DNA of 64,000 bases from Nonomuraea guangzhouensis. GTDB lineage: Bacteria > Actinomycetota > Actinomycetes > Streptosporangiales > Streptosporangiaceae. The position numbers and the translations under genes were made by a program. Within the stretch, counting starts at the first letter, position 1; every line of letters starts with the position of its first letter. The notes below the pieces were generated by a model. The model searched no databases. It saw nothing but the letters and a program-made list of their open reading frames with translations, and was not told the origin of the DNA. Positions 32,940 through 41,036 of this stretch are shown one piece after another. The stretch is taken from the NCBI RefSeq assembly GCF_019396345.1, contig NZ_JAHKRM010000008.1, positions 248,001-312,000 on the forward strand, written 5' to 3'.

Positions 32940-33524
32940 TCAGAGCCGGTCGAGGGTGGAGAGCATCAGGCGCTCCAGGTCCACGCGGGCCAGGCGGCCG
33001 GGATAGAGCAGCAGGTGCAGGCTGAGCCCGTCGACCAGCGCCAGCAGGCGTTCGGCGACGTCGTCGAGGTTCTCGTCGGTGGCGAGCTCTCCCGCCGCCC
33101 GCGCCTCACCGAGCAGCCGCCGCACGGCGGTGCGGAGCTCGGCGGCCTCGGCCCGCTGGACCTCGGCGAGGTGCTCCGAGGCCAGGCTGCGGCTCCAGAA
33201 GCTGACCTCCAGACGCGTCTCCTGAGTACGTTCGGCGTCGAGGGGGAGGTTGTCCAGCAGCAGTTCGCGCAGTGCGGCGAGGCCGGTGACGCCCTCGATC
33301 TTGCGCGTCAGCCGCTCCCGGATCCGCTGGTGCGACTGACGCAGCGCCGACAGCAGGATCTCGTCCTTGTCGGCGAAGTAGTGCGCCAGCACGCCGTTGG
33401 AGTAGCCCGCCTCCTTGGCGATGGCGCGGGTCGTGGCGGCGTCGATGCCGTCCCTGACGATCACCCGGCGGGCGGCTGAGAGCACCTCGCGCCTGCGTTC
33501 GTCATGGTCAACGATCTTCGGCAT
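32940..33524 (-). CDS. TetR-family transcriptional regulator
   Basis: 194 residues. Helix-turn-helix: RREVLSAARRVIVRDGIDAATTRAIAKEAGYSNGVLAHYFADKDEILLSAL. The C-terminal part has the TetR_C (BetI-like) pattern TRLEVSFWSRSLASEHLAEVQRAEAAELRTAVRRLL and LVDGLSLHLLLYPGRL. ATG 33524. It is divergent from the PfkB kinase gene with 69 bases between, and an operator overlapping that promoter suggests that it controls the kinase/aminotransferase genes. Confidence 0.92.
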   Translation of the reverse strand: MPKIVDHDERRREVLSAARRVIVRDGIDAATTRAIAKEAGYSNGVLAHYFADKDEILLSALRQSHQRIRERLTRKIEGVTGLAALRELLLDNLPLDAERTQETRLEVSFWSRSLASEHLAEVQRAEAAELRTAVRRLLGEARAAGELATDENLDDVAERLLALVDGLSLHLLLYPGRLARVDLERLMLSTLDRL

Positions 33525-33557
33525 CCGGCGGCCCCCTTCGGTGTTGTTCTGAGCATA

Positions 33558-33593
33558 TTGACTTTTTATTCGGACGTCTGTCTATTTAGACCC
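33558..33593 (+). promoter_or_regulatory. promoter and palindrome before the PfkB gene
   Basis: TTGACT (33558-33563) and TCTATT/TATTTA near 33581-33588 form a plausible -35/-10 pair placing the start of RNA close to ATG 33594, so the mRNA looks leaderless. The palindrome GTCTA-TT-TAGAC at 33579-33590 overlaps the -10 element and may be the TetR site. Confidence 0.6.
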
Positions 33594-34823
33594 ATGACCG
33601 AGCCCATCGTCCCCACCGTCGCCACTGTCGGCGTGCACATCGTCGACATCCTCGCCAGGCCCGTCTCGCACATCCCGGAAGGGCAGGACACCGCCCTGGT
33701 GGACCAGATCCGGCTGACCGCCGCGGGATCCGCGGCCGGGACGGCGGTCGACCTGGTCAAACTAGGCAACGAGGTCGTCTCCATGGGCGCGATCGGAGAC
33801 GACGAACTCGGCGACTTCCTGGTGGCGGTGATGACCAAGCGCGGCGTGGACGTCTCCCGGCTCACCCGCAAGGCCGGAGAACAGACGGCGGCCTCGATCC
33901 TCCCGATCCGCCCCGACGGCGGCCGCCCCAGCTTCCACGTCCCCGGCGCGAACCTCGGGGTCACGTCGTCGGACCTGGACGTGGCGCTGCTGCGTGAGGT
34001 TCGGGCCGTTCACCTGGGTGGGATGGACGTGACGTTCGGGCTGGGGGATCCGGCGTTCTTCTCGCTGCTGGACTCGCTCCGGGCGGACGGGGTGATCGTG
34101 ACAATGGACCTGCTGTCCGAGATGCCGGACCTGCTGGGGATGGCACGGGCGTTCCTCCCGCATGTGGACTATGTACTCCCGAACGACTCCCAGGCCCTTC
34201 TCATGGCGGCCGGCCTCACCCCCGGCGTTCCGGCGGGGGACGCCGCCACTTCCGGCGGCGATTCGCCAACCGGAGACGCCACCGGAGGGCCGGCGACCGG
34301 ATCGCCCGGGACGGACACGACGGTTACCTCCACGGTTGGGTCGACAACTCCGTCAGCGGGCGGGTCGGTCTCGGACGGGGCGGGGTCTGTGGGCGAGTCG
34401 GTCTCGGAAGGGACGGCTTCTGTGGGCGAGTCGGTCTCAGACGGGACGGCTTCTGTGGGCGGGTCGGTCTCGGAGGGGTCGTCGGCTGCCTTCGCGGGTG
34501 GATCGATCGCGGAGGTGTCGGCGGCGGCGATGGCGTTGCTGGCGGAAGGGCCGCGCGGGGTGCTCGTGACCATGGGAGGCGCGGGGAGCCTGGTGGTGAC
34601 CGAGGCGGGGGTCGAGCAGGTGCCCGCGCTCAAGGTCGAGGTCAGCGACACGACCGGGTGCGGGGACGCGTACTGTGCCGGGTTCATCACCGGTCTGCTG
34701 CACGGGCAGGACGTGCTGGGCGCCGCCCGCTGGGGCACGGCCGCCGCCGCCCGAGTCGCCACCGGGCTCGGCTCGGACGCCGGCCTCACCGACCTCGCAT
34801 CCACCCTCGCCCTCCTGACGTGA
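33594..34823 (+). CDS. PfkB-family carbohydrate kinase with a long Ser/Gly-rich insertion
   Basis: 409 residues from ATG 33594. Ribokinase-like motifs: AAGSAAGTAVDLVKLGNEVVSMGAIGDDELG near residues 44-73, and the ATP/anion-hole signature DTTGCGDAYCAGF (353-365) with catalytic Asp 358; Cys replaces the usual Ala of GAGD. Between VDYVLPNDSQALLMAAGLTP and the following helix SIAEVSAAAMALLAEGP lies a low-complexity insertion (about 209-303) absent from ordinary family members of about 310 residues. It contains four 11-residue repeats of the type SVSDGTASVGE. Substrate is a sugar or nucleoside, unknown. The aminotransferase gene follows by 178 bases. Confidence 0.85.
   Translation: MTEPIVPTVATVGVHIVDILARPVSHIPEGQDTALVDQIRLTAAGSAAGTAVDLVKLGNEVVSMGAIGDDELGDFLVAVMTKRGVDVSRLTRKAGEQTAASILPIRPDGGRPSFHVPGANLGVTSSDLDVALLREVRAVHLGGMDVTFGLGDPAFFSLLDSLRADGVIVTMDLLSEMPDLLGMARAFLPHVDYVLPNDSQALLMAAGLTPGVPAGDAATSGGDSPTGDATGGPATGSPGTDTTVTSTVGSTTPSAGGSVSDGAGSVGESVSEGTASVGESVSDGTASVGGSVSEGSSAAFAGGSIAEVSAAAMALLAEGPRGVLVTMGGAGSLVVTEAGVEQVPALKVEVSDTTGCGDAYCAGFITGLLHGQDVLGAARWGTAAAARVATGLGSDAGLTDLASTLALLT
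34218..34502. repeat. in-frame repetitive insertion in the kinase gene (33-bp units)
   Basis: The DNA encoding residues 209-303 is a Ser/Gly/Thr-rich expansion. From 34365 there are three close 33-base units (residues 258-268, 269-279, 280-290) and a degenerate fourth. The insertion falls at a surface loop between kinase elements, so the fold could tolerate it. Confidence 0.85.
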
Positions 34824-35001
34824 CCACGATGCCGGTCCCTCCGGACCGCAGTCGTACCGGACTCCGGCTGTGCCGAACTCTGGTCGCGCCGAACTCCGGT
34901 CGTATGGGTTCCGGTCGTACCGGGCGCGCCCCAACCCCGGGCGCACCCAACCCCGCTGTGCTCAAGCTCCGGTGTGTTGAACTTGGAAAGAAGGATTTCA
35001 G
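34824..35001. other. short intergenic region with degenerate CCGGTCGTA/CCGAACTC repeats
   Basis: The 178 bases between kinase and aminotransferase carry several degenerate copies of CCGGTCGTA and GCCGAACTC. No gene is visible. GAAAGAAGGA just before 35002 is the ribosome site of the next gene. Confidence 0.45.
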
Positions 35002-36216
35002 ATGACAGACGCTGAACTTCGTCAGCGGGCGTTGAAGGTCGTGCCCGGCGGGATGTACGGGCACCTCAACGCGGCGATCTTCGCCCCCGGATACCCGCAG
35101 TTCTTCGAGCGAGGCGAAGGCTGCCGGCAGTGGGATGTGGACGGCCGCGAGTACATCGACTTCATGTGCAGCTGGGGCCCGGTCGTGCTCGGGCACCGGC
35201 ATCCGCGCGTGGAGGAGGCGGCCGCGCGGCAGCTCGCTCTCGGCGACTGTCTCAACGGGCCGGGCGCGGTCATGGTCGAGCTGGCCGAGCTGCTGGTCGA
35301 CACCGTGCCCAGCGCCGACTGGGCGATGTTCTCCAAGAACGGCACCGACGCCACCACCCAGGCGCTCATGGTCGCCCGGGCGGCCACCGGCCGGACGAAG
35401 GTGCTGATGGCCCACGGCGCCTACCACGGAGCCGACCCCTGGTGCACTCCGTCGCTCGCCGGGACGACGCCGAACGAGCGGGCCGATCTGGTGGAGTTCG
35501 ACTACAACTCGATCGAGTCGCTGGAGGCCGCGGCGGCCACGGTCGAGGGGGATGTCGCGGCGATCATCGTGACGCCGTTCAAACACGACTCCTTCGAGGA
35601 TCAGGAACTGGTAGAGCCTGCTTTCGCGCGGGCCGCGCGGGCGCTGGCCGACCGGATCGGGGCCGCGCTGGTGATCGACGACGTGCGGGCGGGGTTCAGG
35701 ATCGACCTGCGGGGCTCGTGGGAGCCCTATGGCGTACGGCCGGACCTGACGGCGTGGTCCAAGGCCATGGCGAACGGCTACCCGATCGCCGCCGTGACCG
35801 GCACGGACGCGTTGCGCGGGCCGGCTCAGTCGCTGTATTCGACGGGATCGTTCTGGTTCTCGGCCGTGGCGATGGCGGCGGCGAAGGCGACGATCGAGAC
35901 GCTGCGCGACACCGAGGGCATCGCGGCCATGGAGCGCGCCGGGACGCAGCTGCGTGAGGGGTTGTATGGCCAGGCCAAGGCGCACGGGTTCGTGGTGAAC
36001 CAGACGGGGCCCGTGACCATCCCGTGGCTGAGCTTCGACGGCGACGCCGACCTGTCGACCGCCCTGTACTGGAGCGACGCCTGCCTGCGGCACGGCGTGT
36101 ACATCCACCCGTGGCACAACTGGTTCATGTCGGCGGCGCACACGGAGGAGGACGTGGCCCGGGCCCTGGAGGGAACCGACCTGGCCTTCGCCGAGACCCG
36201 AGCGCACTTCGGCTGA
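35002..36216 (+). CDS. class III aminotransferase (glutamate-1-semialdehyde aminomutase-like)
   Basis: 404 residues from ATG 35002. PLP enzyme features: FMCSWGPVVLGHRHPRVEEA, FSKNGTDATTQALMVARAATGR, AHGAYHGADPWC, LVIDDVRAGFRIDL with the cofactor-contacting Asp, and the Schiff-base Lys in TAWSKAMANGYPIAAVTG. The overall pattern is that of glutamate-1-semialdehyde 2,1-aminomutase and related class III transaminases, but a heme-pathway role is unlikely given the context. It may act on an amino sugar or beta-amino acid together with the PfkB kinase upstream. Confidence 0.85.
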   Translation: MTDAELRQRALKVVPGGMYGHLNAAIFAPGYPQFFERGEGCRQWDVDGREYIDFMCSWGPVVLGHRHPRVEEAAARQLALGDCLNGPGAVMVELAELLVDTVPSADWAMFSKNGTDATTQALMVARAATGRTKVLMAHGAYHGADPWCTPSLAGTTPNERADLVEFDYNSIESLEAAAATVEGDVAAIIVTPFKHDSFEDQELVEPAFARAARALADRIGAALVIDDVRAGFRIDLRGSWEPYGVRPDLTAWSKAMANGYPIAAVTGTDALRGPAQSLYSTGSFWFSAVAMAAAKATIETLRDTEGIAAMERAGTQLREGLYGQAKAHGFVVNQTGPVTIPWLSFDGDADLSTALYWSDACLRHGVYIHPWHNWFMSAAHTEEDVARALEGTDLAFAETRAHFG

Positions 36217-36414
36217 GGTACGAGTAGCTGAGCGAAACGAGCACGAGTAGCTGAGCGAGCATGGGGGGCTGAGCGAGGCGAGCGCAAGTAGCTGAATACG
36301 AGTAAAGGTACGAGTACAGGTACGGCTACGGGTGGCCGTTTGGGCGGCGGCCCTCTACTGTCCTTCATGTAGGACGATCGTGGCAAAAGTTTACATCTCG
36401 ATTGCACACACCCC
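36217..36414. repeat. degenerate tandem repeats after the aminotransferase gene
   Basis: ACGAGTAGCTGAGCGA occurs at 36220-36235 and 36243-36258, with a third GCTGAGCGA at about 36268 and several ACGAGTA/GGTACG motifs up to about 36330. No gene is visible. This short array separates the aminotransferase gene from the GlcNAc transporter promoter. Confidence 0.6.
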
Positions 36415-36472
36415 TTGACGTGCGCGGGTAGCCGTTCGTACCTTCGGGCAAACGGTTAGGAAACTTTCCTAA
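36415..36472 (+). promoter_or_regulatory. promoter and 17-base palindromic operator of the ngcEFG operon
   Basis: TTGACG (36415-36420) and TACCTT (36439-36444), 18 bases apart, form a plausible promoter. Immediately downstream TTAGGAAA-C-TTTCCTAA (36456-36472) is a perfect inverted repeat of the kind bound by ROK-family (NagC/XylR-like) repressors of actinobacterial sugar and chitin-derived substrate genes. Its place just after the start of RNA fits repression by roadblock. Confidence 0.75.
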
Positions 36473-36494
36473 TCCGTCCTCTTCAGGAGCCCCC

Positions 36495-37940
36495 ATGACC
36501 CACCCGGGAGAGATCACTCGTCGTCAGCTGCTGCGCCGAATCGGCTTGACCGCGTTCGTCGCCGGTCCCGGCGCGGGCCTGCTGAGCGCCTGCGCCACCG
36601 GCGGCGCCGGCGACGAGCCCACTGCGACGCCGACCGGCACGATCGCGGTCTCCGCCGACCCCAAGAACCCGTTCGGCGTCGACGCCAAGAAGCCGCTGGA
36701 GGTCACGATCTTCAGCGGCGGGTACGGCGACGCATACGCCAAAGACCTGCACGAGGAGATGTACAAGAAGCGGTTCCCCGGAGTGACGGTCAAGCACAAC
36801 GCGACCCAGGAGATCGGCACCCAGCTCCGCTCGCGCTTCGTCAGCGGCGACGTGCCCGACGTGGTCAACAACTCGGGCCCCGCGGCACTCGACCTGGCCG
36901 CCATGGCCACCGAGGGCCAGCTTGCCGACCTGACCGCGCTGTTCGACGCGCCTTCGCTCGACGATCCGGCCAAGAAGGTCCGCGACACCGTGACGCCGGC
37001 CGTGCTGGACAACGCGAAGATCGACGGCAAGGACCTCGTCCTGAACTACACCGTCTCCCATCGCGCGCTCTGGTACAACGCCAAGCTCTTCGCCGACAAG
37101 GGATGGACGCTCCCGAAGACGTGGGCGGAGTTCAAGGCGCTCGGCGAGACGGCGAAGCAGGAGGGCATCCTGCTGTTCGCCTATCCCGGACAGAAGGGTC
37201 CGTACTACCAGCTCTGGAACGCCCTCTACACGGCTGCCAAGATCGGCGGCAACCAGGTCATCATCGACATCGACAACCTGGTCGACAACGCCTGGAACGC
37301 CGAGGCGATGAAGCAGTCGGTCACCGCCTGGGTGGAGATCCAGACGCTGTATGGCGACAAAGCGTACTTCGGCCTTGATCACACCCAGACCCAGGTCAAG
37401 CAGCTCCAGAACAAGCTGCTCTTCTACCCGGTCGGCTCGTGGATCGAGAACGAGATGGCCAAGGACAAACCCAAGGACTTCGAGTACGCCATCGCCCCGA
37501 TTCCCGACGTCACCGCCGCCGACAAGATGCCGTACGGAGCCATCCAGGTGGGCGTCGGCGAGAACTTCTTCGTCTCCGCCAAAGGCAAGAACTCGCAGGG
37601 CGGCCTGGAATATCTCCGCATCATGCTGTCGAAGGAAGGCGCCAAAGGCTTCACCGAGAAGACGCTGAACCTCACCGTGGTCAACGGCGCGGCCGAAGGG
37701 CTGGACCTCACTCCGGGCCTCAAGAGCGCGGCCAAGGCGCAGGACACCGCCGGCCAGAACATCATCACCGACGCCCGTTTCGAGGGCTGGTACAAGGAAC
37801 TGTTCGACTACGGCACCCAGCAGATCAACGTGGTCATGGCCGGGCGCATCACGCCCGAGAAGTTCTGCCAGAACATGCAGAAGAAGGCGGACGCCATCAA
37901 GAAGGACTCGTCCGTCTCCAAGCAGACGCGGGGCCAGTAA
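36495..37940 (+). CDS. ngcE: N-acetylglucosamine/diacetylchitobiose-binding lipoprotein (NgcE-like)
   Basis: 481 residues. The signal has both a twin-arginine motif (TRRQLLRRIGLTAF) and a lipobox (LLSACAT, Cys about 35), the usual NgcE export signal. The family 1 solute-binding fold follows: LEVTIFSGGYGDAYAKDLHEEMYKKRFPGV, DVPDVVNNSGPAALDLA, and the Trp-rich ligand region YYQLWNALYTAAKIGG. It matches the actinobacterial NgcE subfamily that captures GlcNAc or chitobiose. First gene of ngcEFG; no ATPase gene is adjacent, as is common because MsiK-type ATPases are shared. Confidence 0.9.
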   Translation: MTHPGEITRRQLLRRIGLTAFVAGPGAGLLSACATGGAGDEPTATPTGTIAVSADPKNPFGVDAKKPLEVTIFSGGYGDAYAKDLHEEMYKKRFPGVTVKHNATQEIGTQLRSRFVSGDVPDVVNNSGPAALDLAAMATEGQLADLTALFDAPSLDDPAKKVRDTVTPAVLDNAKIDGKDLVLNYTVSHRALWYNAKLFADKGWTLPKTWAEFKALGETAKQEGILLFAYPGQKGPYYQLWNALYTAAKIGGNQVIIDIDNLVDNAWNAEAMKQSVTAWVEIQTLYGDKAYFGLDHTQTQVKQLQNKLLFYPVGSWIENEMAKDKPKDFEYAIAPIPDVTAADKMPYGAIQVGVGENFFVSAKGKNSQGGLEYLRIMLSKEGAKGFTEKTLNLTVVNGAAEGLDLTPGLKSAAKAQDTAGQNIITDARFEGWYKELFDYGTQQINVVMAGRITPEKFCQNMQKKADAIKKDSSVSKQTRGQ

Positions 37941-37943
37941 ACC

Positions 37944-38858
37944 ATGCAGCGGTTGCGCAAGTACGGGTTCGTCGCCGGGTTTCTCGCCGTTCCGGTCGCG
38001 CTCTACTCGGTGTTCGTGATCAGTCCCTACATCCAGGCGTTCCAGATCTCTCTGACGGACTGGAACGGCTACAAGTCGAGGCTGCACTACGTCGGGTTCG
38101 ACAACTTCACCCGGCTGTTCGGGGACGAGGTCTTCTGGCGGGCCCTGCGTAATCACGGAATCCTGCTGCTCGTGCTGCCGCTCGTGACCGTCGTCCTCGC
38201 GTTGTTCTTCGCGTTCCTGCTGAACCTGGGCGGGGGCTCACGGGGCGCGGGAATGAAGGGTATCTGGGGGTCGACGTTCTATCGGGTGGTGTTCTTCTTC
38301 CCCCAGGTGCTCGCCGTCGCCGTGGTCGGTGTGCTGTTCAAGGCGGTTTACCGGCCCGACGAGAGCGGGGTGATCAACGGAGTCCTGATCAAGCTGGGTC
38401 TCGATCCCGTCGGCTGGCTCATCGAACCGAACCTGGCCCTCTGGGCGATACTCGCGGTGATGATCTGGCAGGCCGTCGGATTTTACGTGGTGCTCTTCTC
38501 GGCCGGAATGGCCGCCATCCCGAAGGACTACTTCGAGGCGGCGGCGCTCGACGGAGCGGGGCGGGCCCGGCTGTTCTTCTCGATAACGCTGCCCCTGCTG
38601 CGCGACACCATCCAGGTGGGCTGGGTGTATTTGGGGATCGCGGCGTTCGACGGGTTCGCGCTGATCCTCGTGCTCGCCGGGGACAAAGGAGAGCCCGACG
38701 GGGCCACGACCGTGTTGCCGGTGGAAATCTGGAAGACCGCGTTCACCTATTCCAAGGTCGGCTACGCCTCGGCTATGGGGGTCGTGCTGTTCTTTCTCAC
38801 CGTGACGTTCGCGGTGCTTACCCTGCGCACCACGCGGCGCGAGAGGATCGAACTCTGA
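37944..38858 (+). CDS. ngcF: GlcNAc ABC transporter permease (NgcF-like)
   Basis: 304 residues with six membrane helices (AGFLAVPVALYSVFVISPYIQ, ILLLVLPLVTVVLALFFAFLLN, VVFFFPQVLAVAVVGVLF, LWAILAVMIWQAVGFYVVLFSAG and others). The MalF-type EAA loop reads EAAALDGAGRARLFFSITLPLL. It begins three bases after ngcE and ends one base before ngcG, so the operon is tight. Forms the channel with NgcG. Confidence 0.92.
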   Translation: MQRLRKYGFVAGFLAVPVALYSVFVISPYIQAFQISLTDWNGYKSRLHYVGFDNFTRLFGDEVFWRALRNHGILLLVLPLVTVVLALFFAFLLNLGGGSRGAGMKGIWGSTFYRVVFFFPQVLAVAVVGVLFKAVYRPDESGVINGVLIKLGLDPVGWLIEPNLALWAILAVMIWQAVGFYVVLFSAGMAAIPKDYFEAAALDGAGRARLFFSITLPLLRDTIQVGWVYLGIAAFDGFALILVLAGDKGEPDGATTVLPVEIWKTAFTYSKVGYASAMGVVLFFLTVTFAVLTLRTTRRERIEL

Positions 38859-38859
38859 C

Positions 38860-39714
38860 ATGGCCACGCCTCGTCCGGCCAGACCGCGCCCCAGCGTGCT
38901 CGGCGGCCTTTCACATGTGGCGCTCTTCATCTGGGCGTTGCTGATCATCCTGCCGCTGCTCTGGACGTTCCTCGCGTCCTTCAAGAACAACACGGAGATC
39001 TTCGGGGACGCGCTTCAACTGCCCGGCCAGTTGCGGCTCGACGCCTGGGGGCGGGCCTGGGACAAGGCCCACGTGGGGCAGTACATGTTCAACACCGTTA
39101 TCGTCGTATTTTTCAGCACTTTGGGGACGATGCTGTTCGGCTCGATGGCGGCGTACGTCCTGGCGCGCTACCAGTTCTTCGGCAACAAGGTGATCTATTA
39201 CTTCTTCGTGGCCGGGATGGCGTTTCCGATCTTCCTGGCGCTGGGGCCGCTGTTCTTCGTCGTCCTCCAGCTCGGCCTGCTGAACTCCCACCTCGGGCTG
39301 ATCCTGGTCTACATCGCGTACTCGCTGCCGTTCACGGTCTTCTTCTTGGCCGCATTTTTCCGTACATTGCCGGACACCGTGGCCGAGGCGGCGTCGATCG
39401 ACGGTGCCTCCCACACGCGCACGTTCTTCCAGATCATGCTCCCGATGGCCAAGCCCGGTCTGATCAGCATCACCATCTTCAACGTGCTCGGCCAGTGGAA
39501 CCAGTATCTGCTGCCCCTCGTCCTCCTCACCGACGACAAGGACAAGTGGGTCATCACCCAGGGCATCGCCGACATCTCCACCATCGCCGGCTACGAGGCG
39601 GACTGGCCGAGCCTGTTCGCCGCCCTCAGCATGGCGATCCTCCCCGTGATGATCGTTTACATCATCTTCCAACGCCAGATCCAATCCGGGCTCGGCGCGG
39701 GGGCGCTGAAGTAA
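38860..39714 (+). CDS. ngcG: GlcNAc ABC transporter permease (NgcG-like)
   Basis: 284 residues, MalG-type. Helices include SHVALFIWALLIILPLLWTFLASF, VIYYFFVAGMAFPIFLALGPLFFVVLQLGLL and LAALSMAILPVMIVYIIF-like C-terminal helix; the EAA loop is EAASIDGASHTRTFFQIMLPMAKPGL. It completes the ngcEFG transporter. A pterin dehydratase gene follows after nine bases and may be read through. Confidence 0.92.
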   Translation: MATPRPARPRPSVLGGLSHVALFIWALLIILPLLWTFLASFKNNTEIFGDALQLPGQLRLDAWGRAWDKAHVGQYMFNTVIVVFFSTLGTMLFGSMAAYVLARYQFFGNKVIYYFFVAGMAFPIFLALGPLFFVVLQLGLLNSHLGLILVYIAYSLPFTVFFLAAFFRTLPDTVAEAASIDGASHTRTFFQIMLPMAKPGLISITIFNVLGQWNQYLLPLVLLTDDKDKWVITQGIADISTIAGYEADWPSLFAALSMAILPVMIVYIIFQRQIQSGLGAGALK

Positions 39715-39723
39715 CGTGAGCGT

Positions 39724-39999
39724 ATGGACGTCGACAGCAAGCTCAACGACCTGCCCGAATGGCGTAGAGAAGGCGACGAGATCCGGCGCACGATCACCGC
39801 GCCCGACTTCCCCACGGCCATCCGGATCGTCGACGAGATCGCGGTCCAGGCCGAAGAGATGAACCACCATCCCGACATCGACATCCGGTGGCGCAGACTC
39901 CACCTCTCGCTGACCACCCACGACAAAGGGGCTCTGACGGAGAACGACTTCACCCTGGCCGGTCTGATCGACGGGATCGCCGCCAAACACGGTGCGTAG
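39724..39999 (+). CDS. 4a-hydroxytetrahydrobiopterin dehydratase (pterin-4a-carbinolamine dehydratase)
   Basis: 91 residues. The PCD fold is clear: LNDLPEWRREGDEIRRTITAPDFPTAIRIVDEIAVQAEEMNHHPDIDIRWRRLHLSLTTHDKGALTENDFTLA in segments, with the catalytic His pair in EEMNHHPDI and His in TTHDKG. The enzyme regenerates dihydropterin after aromatic hydroxylation and also occurs widely with unclear function. It sits nine bases after ngcG; a link with sugar uptake is not obvious. Confidence 0.92.
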   Translation: MDVDSKLNDLPEWRREGDEIRRTITAPDFPTAIRIVDEIAVQAEEMNHHPDIDIRWRRLHLSLTTHDKGALTENDFTLAGLIDGIAAKHGA

Positions 40000-40071
40000 T
40001 GAGTTGGTTACTCGCTAGAGTGGTGGCCCCGTGAGCCTGGCCCAGGCTCGTCACCGCTTCCGGGGGTTCCC

Positions 40072-40782
40072 ATGCGCCTGCCCACACCCGCCACCGCACC
40101 GAGGATGCCCGCATCCGTCCGCCTGCCCGGCCGGTCACCGCGCCCCGGATACCCCGGCTTCGTCGTCGAAGAGAAGTCGGCCGACCAGGGCGGCGCGGCA
40201 CGCGGATCCGTCCGGGGGCCCGGTCGGCTGAGGGCGCGCGCGTCGGCGTTGGTGCTGGTCCTCGCGGTCGCGGGCTGCGCGCAGAGCCCGTCCGATCCAG
40301 CGGCGGACAAGGACGCCGCCCACAGCGCCAGCCCCAGTGTCGTTTCGGCGCCCACCTCGCTCACGGGCGCGGGGGAGTTCAAGCGGCGCACTACGGCGGC
40401 CATCGTCTACAACCGCAAGCTGGTCCCCAAGGGTGCGCAGGCGAGCCTGACCGCCGAGTCCACCGGCGGCAAGACGGTCACCTCGCTGGTGGTCGAAGGA
40501 CTGCTGCCCGACCATCGTTACGGCGCCCACCTCCACGTCGCACCCTGCGGGGCCCGTCCGGCTGACGCGGGCGCGCACTTCCAGCACGTAGCCGGTCGGG
40601 CCGATGCGTCAAGCGAGGTGTGGCTGGACCTGAAGACGGACAACTCCGGCGCCGGGCGCGCCACCGCCCACCACGACTGGCCGCTGGCGGGCGCCCTGCC
40701 CCGCTCCCTGGTCCTCCACGCCAGCGCCACCGCCCCGTCCGCCCCGCCCGCGCCGCGCATCGCCTGCCTCACGCTGAGCTGA
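40072..40782 (+). CDS. Cu/Zn superoxide dismutase-like lipoprotein
   Basis: 236 residues from ATG 40072 (GGGGGTT upstream). The first 60 residues are basic and Pro-rich, then a hydrophobic helix with a lipobox, ASALVLVLAVAGCAQ, gives a late lipidation Cys, so the true start may be further in. The SOD fold shows the Cu ligands in GAHLHVAPCG, GAHFQHVAGRAD, the strand SEVWLDLKTDNSGAGRATA and the last His in LVLHASA. The zinc loop is short and the usual Zn-ligand His are not all evident, so activity is uncertain. A dispersed repeat follows at 40814. Confidence 0.78.
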   Translation: MRLPTPATAPRMPASVRLPGRSPRPGYPGFVVEEKSADQGGAARGSVRGPGRLRARASALVLVLAVAGCAQSPSDPAADKDAAHSASPSVVSAPTSLTGAGEFKRRTTAAIVYNRKLVPKGAQASLTAESTGGKTVTSLVVEGLLPDHRYGAHLHVAPCGARPADAGAHFQHVAGRADASSEVWLDLKTDNSGAGRATAHHDWPLAGALPRSLVLHASATAPSAPPAPRIACLTLS

Positions 40783-40813
40783 CGTATCTCTATCGTCTGT
40801 TTGAAGAGCAGTC

Positions 40814-40911
40814 TCTTTTACGGCCCGCATGGGCCGGCCCCACCCGCCACACGTGGCCGGGCTCCCTCCAGGGGCACGCTCCTCCGGTTCACGTGGCTGG
40901 GCGCCGTGACG
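40814..40911 (+). repeat. 98-bp dispersed repeat, copy A
   Basis: From TCTTTTACGGCC to GCGCCGTGACG this segment aligns without gaps to the reverse complement of 59415-59512, about 83 of 98 positions by eye. Core shared block: CCCACCCGCCACACG and ACGCTCCTCCGGT. It lies between the SOD gene and the convergent metalloprotease gene, within a 254-base gap that shows no gene. Confidence 0.8.
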
Positions 40912-41036
40912 CGCGCACTCTTGGCCGATCCCGTGGTCAATTCGTGGGCCGACCAGCTCCGGTCCGGTGCGGCGCCGGCTCCGGGTCCTCGCCTCCCAGC
41001 CTGAGAACGTGCCCGGATACCGACGCCGCCGTTTCC

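Noticed and set aside
36483..38156. Long minus-strand open frame opposite ngcE
   Set aside because: Mirror of ngcE codon bias, with Val/Leu/Arg-rich composition and no motif; NgcE on the plus strand is certain.
40783..41036. Small protein-coding gene in the SOD-metalloprotease gap
   Set aside because: The only open frame follows the 98-bp repeat and has the same peptide as its copy at 59.4 kb; both copies lack starts with ribosome sites and are better seen as a DNA repeat.
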